64,000 nucleotides of DNA, taken from the NCBI GenBank assembly GCA_002415085.1, contig DIBV01000006.1, positions 310,001-374,000 of the forward strand, written 5' to 3'. The position numbers were made by a program, and so were the translations under genes. A model generated the notes under the pieces. That model had not been told where the DNA came from. It saw nothing but the letters and a program-made list of their open reading frames with translations, and made no database searches. The DNA is from Arsukibacterium sp. UBA5043. Its GTDB lineage: Bacteria > Pseudomonadota > Gammaproteobacteria > Enterobacterales > Alteromonadaceae. This document shows positions 1 to 9,229 of this stretch, piece by piece (within the stretch, counting starts at the first letter, position 1; each line of letters starts with the position of its first letter).

Positions 1-1
1 C

Positions 2-277
2 CACGATGTTGTTGCCATGCAACTGCACAGTGCTGGTCTGGTGTACAGTCAACGCCGTTTTCGGCTGCTTAATGGCGAGGGGCAGTTAAAACTACAGCGG
101 CAAACTGACGGCACCGCAGCGCTGGTATTAGACAGTCGCGATGGGCAGCAACACGTACTGGCAGATTTAAAAATGATCTCGCCGCTGTGCCCGAACTGTA
201 CCGAGCAATTAAAACTGGACGAGTACCCACGCTGGCTGAAATTGGCAACCTATCGGCATGAAACAGGAGCACACTGA
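2..277 (+). CDS. C-terminal part of an unrecognised protein in a pilin locus (5' end outside window)
   Basis: The reading frame is open from the first bases of the window, so the ATG at 17 is probably internal and the true start lies upstream. About 91 residues are visible. They are hydrophilic, with a CPNC motif near the end and no membrane segment or prepilin signal. The stop codon overlaps the start of the pilE-like gene by one base, so the two are probably co-translated and this is likely the end of a minor-pilin operon (pilV/W/X/Y1 type). I do not recognise the family and make no functional claim beyond the context. Confidence 0.55.
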   Translation, partial: HDVVAMQLHSAGLVYSQRRFRLLNGEGQLKLQRQTDGTAALVLDSRDGQQHVLADLKMISPLCPNCTEQLKLDEYPRWLKLATYRHETGAH

Positions 278-687
278 TGATCGCGATATTTCGCAACGGC
301 TTTACGTTAATTGAGTTGATGGTTGCGGTGGCGATAGTGGGCATATTAAGTGCAATCGCTTACCCGTCTTACCAGCAGTATGTGTTAAAAACCCATCGGG
401 CTGAAGCGAGCAAACTATTATTGACCGCAGCTAATATTCAGGAAAGACAGTTAGCAGATCACGGCCGTTATACCGATAATGTTGCTTTACTGGGGGTGGC
501 GCCAGACGGTATCACCGCAAGTGGTCGTTATCAGTTACAGGTACTGCTGAGTGATGCCAGCAGCTATACCCTTGAAGCAACAGCACAGGGGCCGCAGCGG
601 GCGGATAATGATTGTCTGGTTTTTACCCTCGAGCATACCGGCCAGCGTAATCGTAGTATGCCTTCTTCATTATTTTGTTGGGACTAG
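277..687 (+). CDS. pilE: Type IV pilin / minor pilin PilE
   Basis: A 136-residue type IV pilin-like protein. After a short basic leader it has a prepilin peptidase site (GFTLIELM, cleavage after Gly8), a Glu at mature position 5, and the long hydrophobic N-terminal helix that packs in the pilus core. The globular part ends with two cysteines (NDC and FCWD) placed like the D-region disulphide of pilins. The length fits PilE-class minor pilins. Its start overlaps the stop of the preceding gene, and it converges on a FimT-like gene. It is likely inserted in the inner membrane, processed by PilD and assembled as a minor subunit. Major versus minor role cannot be told from sequence alone. Confidence 0.85.
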   Translation: MIAIFRNGFTLIELMVAVAIVGILSAIAYPSYQQYVLKTHRAEASKLLLTAANIQERQLADHGRYTDNVALLGVAPDGITASGRYQLQVLLSDASSYTLEATAQGPQRADNDCLVFTLEHTGQRNRSMPSSLFCWD

Positions 688-700
688 TCAGTTTTCCCAA

Positions 701-1210
701 TTAGTCAGGGCATGGCGCCCGATGAAAGAGTAAACGATTACGCCCTGCCTGATTTAGCACCAGCGTGTAATGCCAGTTGAACGTTGGCTGTGGGCAATAG
801 TAAAAGGTGCCATTCTCTAATGCATTTAAGCTGCCATCCCGCCTGAATTGTAATTGACTGCGGTTATATTTCAGCTGGTGCTTGCTGAAAACGGGCGGGA
901 TTTGCCGCAGCACAAATTCTGTATCAGTGTGCGGGTTAATTAAGCTTAGTACCAGCGGGTAAGTGCGCCAGTCGCTCTGACATTCGCTCCCTGACAATGG
1001 ACATAGCCTAACCGGCTGCTGGCTGTTCGCAGCCTGGATCCTGGCAAACCCAAGATGACGGCTAAATTGCGCCATATAGCTGCCTGCCCGCTGTTTATTA
1101 ATCAGTTCTGCCATCGTGGGTAACACAATTTGCAGCAAAATAGCCATAATGGCCAGGCCAAGGACTAATTCAAGCAGAGTCAGTCCTGATTGCTTTGACA
1201 AGGTATTCAT
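701..1210 (-). CDS. fimT: GspH/FimT-family pseudopilin
   Basis: A 169-residue protein with a class III leader (SGLTLLELV, prepilin peptidase cut after Gly9) and a hydrophobic helix of about 20 residues, followed by a GspH/FimT-type beta-rich domain with four cysteines (LCP, SEC, YYC, APC). FimT/FimU proteins are minor pilins that prime type IV pilus assembly; some FimT proteins bind DNA for uptake. It faces pilE tail to tail with only 13 bases between the stops, so it is a separate transcription unit. GspH of a type II secretion system is the alternative, but the adjacent pilE favours the pilus role. Confidence 0.75.
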   Translation of the reverse strand: MNTLSKQSGLTLLELVLGLAIMAILLQIVLPTMAELINKQRAGSYMAQFSRHLGFARIQAANSQQPVRLCPLSGSECQSDWRTYPLVLSLINPHTDTEFVLRQIPPVFSKHQLKYNRSQLQFRRDGSLNALENGTFYYCPQPTFNWHYTLVLNQAGRNRLLFHRAPCPD

Positions 1211-1295
1211 TTATCCACCCTTTGCAAACGGGAAATGGTAAGCAAAGTGTAGCAAATATATTTAAAAAATGTTTTAAATGCGTGCTGGCAGCAAA

Positions 1296-1321
1296 ATGGC
1301 CCTGTGTTAAGGGCCGCTTTT
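1296..1321 (-). terminator. Terminator after nadE
   Basis: A GGCCCT/AGGGCC hairpin with a 6-base loop (1298-1315). It lies just downstream of the nadE stop on the minus strand and is followed in that direction by ATTTTG. The short U-run makes it a moderate intrinsic terminator. Confidence 0.5.
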
Positions 1322-1348
1322 AAGGCTGTTATTTACGGGGGCTATGCG

Positions 1349-2179
1349 TTAATCATAGATGGTCGGTATAGGGTCGCGTTTATGCTGAGTTTTGAGGTAA
1401 ATATTAATTAAACGCTGTGCCACTTCAGGTGCCACATGTTTTCCCTCAAGAAAATCATCAATTTGATCGTACGTTAAGCCCAACGCGGCTTCATCGGCTT
1501 TTTGCGGTGCAAGACATTCCAAATCGGCCGTTGGCGTTTTGCGCACTAATATATCAGGTGCAGCTAATTTGGCAGCGATGGCGCGAACCTGCCGTTTACT
1601 TAACCCAAAAAGCGGGGCTAAATCACAGGCTCCGTCACCCCATTTGGTATAAAAGCCAGTAATGTTTTCAGCTGAATGATCGGTGCCCAGCACCAGGCCG
1701 TTATTCAGTGCAGCAATGTGATATTGCGCTATCATCCGGCACCGGGCTTTAACATTACCTTTGGCAAAGTCTGCTTTGGCTTCACTTATCGCACTGTTGC
1801 TGGCATCAGCCAGTGCTATCAGCGTGCTCCGATGCATCGCATCAACCGATGCTTTAATATCGACGCTTATTGATTTGCTCGGCTTAATAAAGCTGATGGC
1901 CAACTGGGCTTCTTCTTCATCACGTTGAGTACCGTAGGGCAGACGAACCGCAATAAACTGATAGCCAGCACCATGTTCTTGGTTTAATTCGTCGATGGCC
2001 AACTGAGCCAGACGGCCACAGGTAGTAGAATCCACTCCGCCACTTATGCCTAGAATCAGACTGGTCATGCCGGCATTGCGCAATTGCTGTTTTATAAACT
2101 TAACCCGGCGCTGGATCTCAACTTGTGTATCTATTTCAGGTAAAACCCGCATTTGGGCAATAATGTGTTCTGCCTGCAT
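1349..2179 (-). CDS. nadE: NH3-dependent NAD+ synthetase
   Basis: Catalyses the last step of NAD+ synthesis: ATP-dependent amidation of nicotinic acid adenine dinucleotide with ammonia, in the cytoplasm. The pyrophosphatase P-loop SGGVDST is present, followed by [14 protein letters not shown] and GTDHSAEN motifs typical of the E. coli-type enzyme. No glutaminase domain is fused, so free ammonia is the donor. The frame stays open upstream to 2242, but the ATG at 2179 gives 276 residues, matching the E. coli protein (275) and its N-terminal alignment, so it is chosen. The gene is divergent from glnB, the nitrogen sensor. Confidence 0.93.
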   Translation of the reverse strand: MQAEHIIAQMRVLPEIDTQVEIQRRVKFIKQQLRNAGMTSLILGISGGVDSTTCGRLAQLAIDELNQEHGAGYQFIAVRLPYGTQRDEEEAQLAISFIKPSKSISVDIKASVDAMHRSTLIALADASNSAISEAKADFAKGNVKARCRMIAQYHIAALNNGLVLGTDHSAENITGFYTKWGDGACDLAPLFGLSKRQVRAIAAKLAAPDILVRKTPTADLECLAPQKADEAALGLTYDQIDDFLEGKHVAPEVAQRLINIYLKTQHKRDPIPTIYD

Positions 2180-2310
2180 TCTATTTAGCCTGTCATTATA
2201 AAAAGCACAATATCTTAACGTATCTGCGGGAAATAGGATCAACTAATTGCTGCTAAAAAGCTGATGCCGGCGGATGCATGTATTATACTGGCGCTAACTT
2301 CTGGCCCTAA

Positions 2311-2664
<354 letters not shown>

Positions 2665-2695
2665 CATGTTAATGCTTAATTAACTTTGGAAAATT

Positions 2696-3871
2696 ATGCC
2701 GACTTTCTTAAGCCAGAAAATGATAGCGGTAGCCGCTATCATAATGCTCAGTGCATGCAGTACTGTGCAATATCCGGTTAACGAAAAGCCTCAACCTCCC
2801 TATTCTCTGCCACTGGCAACGGCACAGGGAGCTGTACCAACGTTGCACGAAATTTTTTCTCTGACTGCAGCTCAGCAAGCTGAGTTTCTGGTTTATTTTC
2901 ATTCGCCTGAACGCCAACACCTTGCTGCAAATAAGCGACTTTACCGGTTTCTCGAAAATAAAGTTTCTGGCTTTAATTATCTGGGTGAAAATCATACAGC
3001 ATCAGAAGCCTACGCGCTTAATAGCGGTAACTGTATCTCTTTGGCTGTATTAACCAAGGCATTAGCTGATCTGGCTGGAGTCAAAGTTAAATTTCAAAAT
3101 ATTGTTTCTGCGCCTGTCTATAGTATTGATCATGACGTGATGTTGGCGTCAGATCATATCCGGTCACTTCTATATAATCCTGCGTTGTCTTCTGGTGAAG
3201 ATCCATCATTTAAAGGGCAGTCGGTAGTGGTTATTGATTATCTGCCTGAGTTTGGCAGTCGACTACCAGGCCCTGTTATTTCAGATGATACTTTTGTTGC
3301 GATGTTTTATCGTAATCTTGCAGCCGAGGCAATGCTGGCAGAACGATACGAACATGCCTTAGTTCTCATCCGTAAAGCGATCGAATATGCGCCAACCTAC
3401 AGTGCAAGTATTAATCTGGCTGCGGTACTGCACAGGCGGCTGAGTTACCCAGCGTTAGCAGAGCAATTTTATCAATATGGTCTTACGGTAGCAGATAATA
3501 AGATTGCACTGATAAGCAATTTTGCCGTATATAAACAGAGCATCGGCGATCGGGAAGGAGCAGAGGCATTATTCCAAGAATTAACAACCCTGGATGAACG
3601 CGATCCATACCAATGGTATGTATTGGGTAAAACAGCATCCTCGCAGTACAGGCATCATGACGCAGTAAGCTACTTTAAAAAAGCCGTTCAGCAAGCACCT
3701 TACATCGACAAGCTGCAATTAGAACTTGCCCTGGCATATTTTAAAAATAAACAGCTTGTGCTGGCATATCAAACATTAGAGCAAGCCTCACAGCTGGCGC
3801 CGTCTGATAAGGTGCAACAACGCTATTATGCGAAACTTGAAACATTAAAATTGTATCAGTTAGCACAGTAA
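2696..3871 (+). CDS. Lipoprotein with transglutaminase-like and TPR regions
   Basis: 391 residues. The signal peptide ends in a lipobox (LSAC, lipidated Cys21), so the protein is probably anchored to a periplasm-facing membrane leaflet. Residues about 70-200 look like a transglutaminase-like cysteine domain: NSGNC at Cys113, then a helix and a candidate histidine in IDHDV. The C-terminal half is helical with TPR-like repeats (for example YEHALVLIRKAIEYAP and HHDAVSYFKKAVQQAP). Similar Shewanella-type proteins are annotated only as transglutaminase-like TPR proteins. Its stop overlaps the start of the M28 peptidase, suggesting co-expression and a shared envelope proteolysis or peptide-handling role. 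The precise reaction is unknown. Confidence 0.7.
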   Translation: MPTFLSQKMIAVAAIIMLSACSTVQYPVNEKPQPPYSLPLATAQGAVPTLHEIFSLTAAQQAEFLVYFHSPERQHLAANKRLYRFLENKVSGFNYLGENHTASEAYALNSGNCISLAVLTKALADLAGVKVKFQNIVSAPVYSIDHDVMLASDHIRSLLYNPALSSGEDPSFKGQSVVVIDYLPEFGSRLPGPVISDDTFVAMFYRNLAAEAMLAERYEHALVLIRKAIEYAPTYSASINLAAVLHRRLSYPALAEQFYQYGLTVADNKIALISNFAVYKQSIGDREGAEALFQELTTLDERDPYQWYVLGKTASSQYRHHDAVSYFKKAVQQAPYIDKLQLELALAYFKNKQLVLAYQTLEQASQLAPSDKVQQRYYAKLETLKLYQLAQ

Positions 3872-4776
3872 TGATGCGGCTTAATCTTATCTTAATCGTC
3901 GCATGCTGGGGGTTTGGCGTTCAGGCCCAATTATTGGTCGATATTAAGTCACTCAGCAGTACCGAAATGCAGGGCCGTGAGACAGGTTCGCCAGGAGCTG
4001 CACGGGCCCGAAATTATATTGCAGATCGATATGCCAAGTTGCAGCTAGGAGCATTTAACGCGGTTTATCAACAGCCATTTACCTACGGTTTTCAGCAAAA
4101 AAAAACGGGTGTCAATCTGGTAGGCTACCTGCGGGGCTGCACTTACCCAGAGCACTATGTGGTGGTAACAGCGCATTATGATCACCTGGGTACGCAAGGG
4201 AGAACGGTATTTCATGGCGCCGATGACAATGCCTCCGGGGTAGCAGCGATGTTGGAGCTGGCTGCCCGGCTCAGCGACAACTGTCCGGTATACTCATATC
4301 TGCTGGTTGCTACAGATGCGGAAGAAAATGGCCTGTTTGGTGCTAAGGCATTTGTTGACTCGCCTCCGGTACCGTTAAGCAACATAGTGTTGAATGTAAA
4401 TCTGGATATGATTGCCCATCCAGACCGGCGCGGGAAATTATATTTGACCGGGGCCAACCGTTATCCGGCATTAATAGCACAGCTGAAACCCGAATTAACG
4501 CCGCTGAAATTCCTGCATCATCGTGGTCCAGCACGTAAATTGCGTGACAGACAGCGCTATGACTGGCCAAATGCCAGTGATCACGGTCCTTTTTATCGGG
4601 CGGGAATACCTTACTTATTCTTTGGTGGACAAGTTCACCGCTACTATCATACCCCTGATGATACCTGGCAACGTCTTGACCCCCAGTTTGTACAATTGGC
4701 AATGCAGGCTATCTGGCAGACCGTGCAGTGGATTGAGCTGCAACCTCCCACCGCTTTACGTCCCGAATCCAGCTAG
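3871..4776 (+). CDS. M28-family zinc peptidase (exported)
   Basis: A 301-residue co-catalytic zinc aminopeptidase/carboxypeptidase-like protein. An N-terminal signal peptide (about residues 1-19) predicts export to the periplasm. The metal ligands and catalytic residues of family M28 are in order: TAHYDHLG (His, Asp), GADDNASG (bridging Asp), DAEENG (catalytic Glu and ligand Glu), NLDMIAH (Asp) and a late YYHTPDDT histidine. It is probably an aminopeptidase, but the substrate cannot be read from sequence. It overlaps the upstream lipoprotein gene by one base (TAATG). The stop abuts the stop of the converging photolyase-like gene with no intergenic base. Confidence 0.85.
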   Translation: MMRLNLILIVACWGFGVQAQLLVDIKSLSSTEMQGRETGSPGAARARNYIADRYAKLQLGAFNAVYQQPFTYGFQQKKTGVNLVGYLRGCTYPEHYVVVTAHYDHLGTQGRTVFHGADDNASGVAAMLELAARLSDNCPVYSYLLVATDAEENGLFGAKAFVDSPPVPLSNIVLNVNLDMIAHPDRRGKLYLTGANRYPALIAQLKPELTPLKFLHHRGPARKLRDRQRYDWPNASDHGPFYRAGIPYLFFGGQVHRYYHTPDDTWQRLDPQFVQLAMQAIWQTVQWIELQPPTALRPESS

Positions 4777-6288
4777 CTACCAGTCAAAACTAAGTTGGTT
4801 GCTGCTTTTCGCTGTGGTACGAGCCGCAGGCCGCTTGCGACTGGCGTGGCGCTGCACTACTGCCAGTTTTTGCTGTTGCCACTGGTTTTTTTGCCGCTTG
4901 TTAAGCCACAACCCTAATTTTGCTCTGGCTTGTTGCTGCGCGTGCTGTAAATCGACGATTGGTGCCGGATAAGTGACATCAATAATACAGCCATAACGCT
5001 GTTGCAGTGATGGCGGCAGTAACCAGGGGGTATGCAGCCAGCTGTTTGGTAATTGCCGCAGTTCCGGCAGCCACTGGCGGATAAATTGACCATCGGCATC
5101 TTTTTGCTGGCTTTGTTTTACCGGATTATACATGCGATTGGGATTAATCCCGGTAGTGCCCGCCTGCATCTGAATTTGTGAGTAATGAATACCTGGTTCG
5201 TAATCAACAAAACATTGCGCTAAATGCAGTGCGATGGGGCGCCAGTGCAGCCACAGATGATAACTGGCAAAAGCTACTAACATGGCTCGACCACGAAAAT
5301 GCAACCAGCCGGTTGCCAGCAGGCAACGCATGGCGGCGTCAATTAACGGGTAGCCGGTTTGACCGTTTTGCCAGGCCTTGAACAAGGCCGGGTTAAATTC
5401 AGCCTCGCGCATGCCATCAAAACCGCGATGCATATTAAAAAACTCAATCGCTGGTTCATCTTCCAGTTTTTGCATAAAGTGACAATGCCAGCGTAAACGG
5501 CTAAAAAAAGCGTGCAACCCTTGTTTCTGCCGCGGCTCGGTTTGGTGTTTCAGGGCCTGCAGACTCTGTTGCTGCAACTGGCGCATACTTAACTGGCCAT
5601 AACTAATAGCCGGGCTTAAACGGGAACCGCTGCGTTCTGCTTTAGCCGGCGATGAAATATGCTGTCGGTAGTAACGGCTGCGAGTAGTAATAAAGTAGTT
5701 AAACGTATTGTGGACGTCTGCCGCTTTCTGCAATGAGCTGATTGCGGGTAAATCTTTGCCACGATGCATCGGGAGTGACATGATGTTGTCGTGGGTTGCG
5801 GTAAGCCAGGGCAGCGTTTCAGGTGTTGGACATACGGGCGATTTAAGCCAGTTGTCTGCCAGTTCAAACCAATTGTCCCGGTTTACTAATTTGCGAAATA
5901 CCGCAAACTGGCGATACTGATGCCAGGGGATATGCAAGCTCTGCAGCAATCTGCCAACGGCCAAATCACGCTGGTATGTCCATAAATTACCGGTTTCTTC
6001 ATGGCTGAATACACCTTGTATCGCAAACTGCTGGCAAAGTTGGCGCAACACCACAGTGGCAGCACCTTTTACCACTAATAGTGGCTGACCAAGCGCCGTC
6101 AGTTGCTGGTTGAGCTGCTGCAGGGCCGGCGCAATATACTGCCAGTGACGTAGTGAGGTATCCGGTTGCTGCCAGTAATCGGGTTCAACAATGTAGACTG
6201 GCAATACTGCGCCTTCTTTGACTGCATGCCATAAGGGCTGATGATCCTGCAGCCGTAAATCCCGCTTAAACCATACCAGACTGGTCAT
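4777..6288 (-). CDS. Cryptochrome/photolyase-like FAD protein, atypical flavin pocket
   Basis: 503 residues, third gene of the photolyase operon. The N-terminal Rossmann antenna domain starts LVWFKRDLRLQDH, and the helical FAD domain follows with GYPLIDAAMR (313-321), FRGRAM and QFIRQWLPEL. Where E. coli photolyase has the flavin-N5 asparagine loop (NNGGWQW), this protein has EPGIHYSQIQMQAGTTG (364-380), so the usual Asn seems to be replaced. I recall this variant from a subgroup of bacterial photolyase-like proteins, so it is probably lineage-typical. The basic C-terminal tail (about 460-503) extends past the usual end. DNA repair or light sensing are both possible. Confidence 0.8.
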   Translation of the reverse strand: MTSLVWFKRDLRLQDHQPLWHAVKEGAVLPVYIVEPDYWQQPDTSLRHWQYIAPALQQLNQQLTALGQPLLVVKGAATVVLRQLCQQFAIQGVFSHEETGNLWTYQRDLAVGRLLQSLHIPWHQYRQFAVFRKLVNRDNWFELADNWLKSPVCPTPETLPWLTATHDNIMSLPMHRGKDLPAISSLQKAADVHNTFNYFITTRSRYYRQHISSPAKAERSGSRLSPAISYGQLSMRQLQQQSLQALKHQTEPRQKQGLHAFFSRLRWHCHFMQKLEDEPAIEFFNMHRGFDGMREAEFNPALFKAWQNGQTGYPLIDAAMRCLLATGWLHFRGRAMLVAFASYHLWLHWRPIALHLAQCFVDYEPGIHYSQIQMQAGTTGINPNRMYNPVKQSQQKDADGQFIRQWLPELRQLPNSWLHTPWLLPPSLQQRYGCIIDVTYPAPIVDLQHAQQQARAKLGLWLNKRQKNQWQQQKLAVVQRHASRKRPAARTTAKSSNQLSFDW

Positions 6289-6292
6289 TTGC

Positions 6293-7678
6293 TCAGGTTT
6301 TGCTAGCGGTCAGTTTCGACAGCCAGTACTGCCAGTGAGCTGGTACGCTGACTCCCGGGCCGGGCTGATGGATCATCCTGCCTGGCGCCGAAAGCTCCGG
6401 CAACATGGTACGGACAAAGTCACCGTTTGCATCATAGTTAAGCGCCTGCTTAATAGCATTAAACTGGCGTTCCCCGCTATTGCCGCTGCCAGCGATATAG
6501 GCCCAGTTGCCCCAGTTGCTGGCAACATCATAATCGAGCAGACGCTGTTCAAAATAGGCTGCGCCGAGGCGCCAATCTAGCTTAAGATCATGGATCAGGT
6601 AGCTGGCGACGTTCTGCCGGCCACGATTACTCATTAAACCTGTGGTGTTGAGCAATCGCATATTGGCATCAATAAAGGGGACGCCCGTTTGTCCGGCGCA
6701 CCAGTGATTAAATGTGTTTTGCTGCAGTGCGGTAAGAGCAGGCGTGCTGAAATCTGGTGGGCCTTTTATCGCGCTTTTGCTAAACCAGGCCTTACCATAT
6801 TTACGAAACTGCCAGCGGAAAAACTCGCGCCACAATAATTCGAATTTAAGCCAGTAGGTAGAATCATTTGCCAGGTGCTGTTGCTCAAATTGTAAGATCT
6901 GCTGCCAGCAAAATCGCACAGATAAACTGCCCGCAGCCAGTGCTGCTGAAAACTTGCTGGCGTAATAATCCCCCAGCAAGCCATTGCGGCTGGTTTTATA
7001 ATGACGGATAGCCTGTTTTTGCCAGATAAAATCATCAAGCCGGGCCAATGCCTGTTGTTCGCCGCTACCCGCAAGGCTTTCGGGTTGACTGAATGGCGCT
7101 AACTGGCTGAAGTTCTCACAAAATGGAGCGGTCTGTGCGGGTGTCAGCCATTGCTGATCCGGCAGCGGTGTAAACTCTGGAAGTGCAGATTCAACCAGTA
7201 GTAGGGGTTCACGCTGCTTGCGAAACTGACTAAAGCTATCCGGCAATTTACATAATTCCGGTGCAAGTGAGGGGCTACCGAGTAAACTGTTTATATCGTT
7301 GGTAATCACCTCAAAGCGCTGTGCTAATTGCTTAACGAGCTGTTGCTCGGTATAGCCAACCGGAGTTGCAGTAAGAATTTGCCTGACATTAAGTGCTTGG
7401 GCCAGCGCCGTTAACTCTGCTAGCGGATCACCAAATAAGGTCACTAAGCCAATGTTTAATTTAGCCAGTGCCTGTTTGCTATCTGCGATCAGTTGCAACT
7501 GTTGTTGCAGTCGCAACAAGCTGGCACGCGCTACACCGTACTGATGGCCAAAATAAGCCGCTTTATCAAGGCAAACAACCGCAACTAAAAGCTGGCTGCT
7601 ATCAGCCTTGCCTGCCTGACATAACAAGGGGTTGTCATGGATCCGCAGTGCTTTATCCAGCAAAACCAGGCAGGTCAC
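6293..7678 (-). CDS. DASH-family cryptochrome
   Basis: 461 residues, middle gene of the operon; its start overlaps the upstream gene by four bases and the next gene follows after four. CRY-DASH proteins bind FAD and MTHF and repair cyclobutane pyrimidine dimers, mainly in single-stranded or looped DNA. The FAD-domain signature is clear: TGVPFIDANMR (331-341), GLMSNRGRQNVASYL (347-361) and the Asn-containing loop SNWGNWAYIAGSGN (387-400). The N-terminal strand reads LVLLDKALRIHDNP instead of the common WFRNDLR, so the antenna pocket has drifted. Class assignment is firm; whether it acts as a repair enzyme or sensor here is not. Confidence 0.9.
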   Translation of the reverse strand: MTCLVLLDKALRIHDNPLLCQAGKADSSQLLVAVVCLDKAAYFGHQYGVARASLLRLQQQLQLIADSKQALAKLNIGLVTLFGDPLAELTALAQALNVRQILTATPVGYTEQQLVKQLAQRFEVITNDINSLLGSPSLAPELCKLPDSFSQFRKQREPLLLVESALPEFTPLPDQQWLTPAQTAPFCENFSQLAPFSQPESLAGSGEQQALARLDDFIWQKQAIRHYKTSRNGLLGDYYASKFSAALAAGSLSVRFCWQQILQFEQQHLANDSTYWLKFELLWREFFRWQFRKYGKAWFSKSAIKGPPDFSTPALTALQQNTFNHWCAGQTGVPFIDANMRLLNTTGLMSNRGRQNVASYLIHDLKLDWRLGAAYFEQRLLDYDVASNWGNWAYIAGSGNSGERQFNAIKQALNYDANGDFVRTMLPELSAPGRMIHQPGPGVSVPAHWQYWLSKLTASKT

Positions 7679-9201
7679 AGTTGCTCCAGATGTATCAGGT
7701 ATTCTTCTGCTTTATCGCGCAATGCCTGTTGTTGATCTGCTGTTTTGTTGTACCAGTTTTTGTAGGCTAATTGCATGCGGGCATTACCGCCAAGTTTTTG
7801 TTCGTTTCTGGCCAGAAAGTCCCAGTAAAGTGAATTAAACGGACACGCATCCTCGCCAGTGCTTTCTTTTACCTTGTAGTGGCAATGCTGACAGTAGTTA
7901 CTCATCCGGTTAATGTAGGCACCACTGGCGGCATAGGGTTTTGAGGCAAGCACGCCTTCATCGGCAAACAATGCCATGCCCAATGTGTTGGGCAACTCTA
8001 CCCACTCATACGCATCGGCGTACACCGCCAGATACCAATCTGTCACTTCATCAACATCAAGACCGCTGAGCAGCGCGAAATTACCGGTTATCATCAGTCG
8101 TTGAATATGGTGGGAGTAAGCGTGAGTCATGGTATGGCTGACGGCTTGCTGCATGCAGCGCATTTTGGTTTTACCATGCCAGTAAAAACCGGGTAAAGGG
8201 CGTTTAGCCTCTAAAAAGTTGCGTTGTTTATACTCTGGCATCAGCAACCAATATAAGCCACGGACGTATTCGCGCCAGCCAATCAATTGCCGGATAAATC
8301 CTTCAGCCGCATTTATCGCGACCTTATCCTCCTGATACGCCGCCTCAACTTTCTGACACATCCAGCGCACATCAAGCAAGCCGCAATTTAAGTAAATAGA
8401 ACAAATGCTATGAAACAGGAAAGGCTGGTCCAGCACCATGGCATCCTGATAGTCGCCAAATTTAGCCAGCTGCATTTCAATAAAGTGCTTAAAGGCTTCT
8501 CTGGCTTGCTTACCGGTAACAGCGTAGCAGAAGTTATCAGCTGAGCCCGGATTATCTGCAAAGTTCTGCCGCACCAGGGTTATCACATCAGCAGTGATCT
8601 GATCAGGTTCAAATTGTAAAGGGGCAACGGCTTCCAGGTCTGCTGGAGGGCTCTTCCGATTGGCTTTGTCAAAGTTCCACTGGCCACCCAGAGGTTGTTG
8701 TTTTGAGTCGAGTAACAGACCGGTGTAGCGGCGCATCTCGCGATAGAAGTATTCCATTCGAAGTTGCTTGCGCCCATCTGCCCACTTGGCAAACATACTG
8801 GTACTGCACAAAAAGCGGTCATCTTCTAACATATCGACCGGCACATCGAAAGCCTGCTGCCAGCCATTAATTTCCTGTTGCAGGCGATACTCACCACATT
8901 TCGTCAACATAATGCCACTAAGTTGCGACTGCTGTTTCAGGACATGCTCAACCGCGGACGTTAGCGAGCTGCAACCTTGTTGATAATCTACATAAATAAC
9001 ATTCCGGTCTTGCTGGCGTAACACTTCAGCAAAATGCCGCATCGCGCTAAACAGCAAAATAATTTTGTGCTTGTGGTGTTTAACGTAGCTGGCTTCCTGT
9101 TTTACTTCAGCTAGTAAAATAACGTCGTCACCTTTTGCTTCACGCAGCGAGGGCAGTGCCGGACTAAGCTGGTCTGCGAGGATAACGATAAGCTTGGCCA
9201 T
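7675..9201 (-). CDS. Iron-sulfur bacterial (6-4) photolyase (FeS-BCP/CryPro)
   Basis: 508 residues, first gene of the photolyase operon. It belongs to the FeS-containing bacterial cryptochromes/photolyases, of which Agrobacterium PhrB repairs (6-4) photoproducts with FAD and a 4Fe-4S cluster. The four cluster cysteines are present at 349, 437, 440 and 453, almost exactly the PhrB positions (350, 438, 441, 454). The family core is also seen: RQLIGWREYVRG, HAYSHHIQRLMITGNFALL and DAYEWVELPNTLGM. A candidate sigma-E/ChrR-type promoter ends about 30 bases upstream of the ATG. The gene is often called phrB or cryPro; I leave the symbol open because phrB is also used for class I enzymes. Confidence 0.92.
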   Translation of the reverse strand: MAKLIVILADQLSPALPSLREAKGDDVILLAEVKQEASYVKHHKHKIILLFSAMRHFAEVLRQQDRNVIYVDYQQGCSSLTSAVEHVLKQQSQLSGIMLTKCGEYRLQQEINGWQQAFDVPVDMLEDDRFLCSTSMFAKWADGRKQLRMEYFYREMRRYTGLLLDSKQQPLGGQWNFDKANRKSPPADLEAVAPLQFEPDQITADVITLVRQNFADNPGSADNFCYAVTGKQAREAFKHFIEMQLAKFGDYQDAMVLDQPFLFHSICSIYLNCGLLDVRWMCQKVEAAYQEDKVAINAAEGFIRQLIGWREYVRGLYWLLMPEYKQRNFLEAKRPLPGFYWHGKTKMRCMQQAVSHTMTHAYSHHIQRLMITGNFALLSGLDVDEVTDWYLAVYADAYEWVELPNTLGMALFADEGVLASKPYAASGAYINRMSNYCQHCHYKVKESTGEDACPFNSLYWDFLARNEQKLGGNARMQLAYKNWYNKTADQQQALRDKAEEYLIHLEQL

Positions 9202-9229
9202 AATCCTGACTCTTGAGAATAATAGCCAA

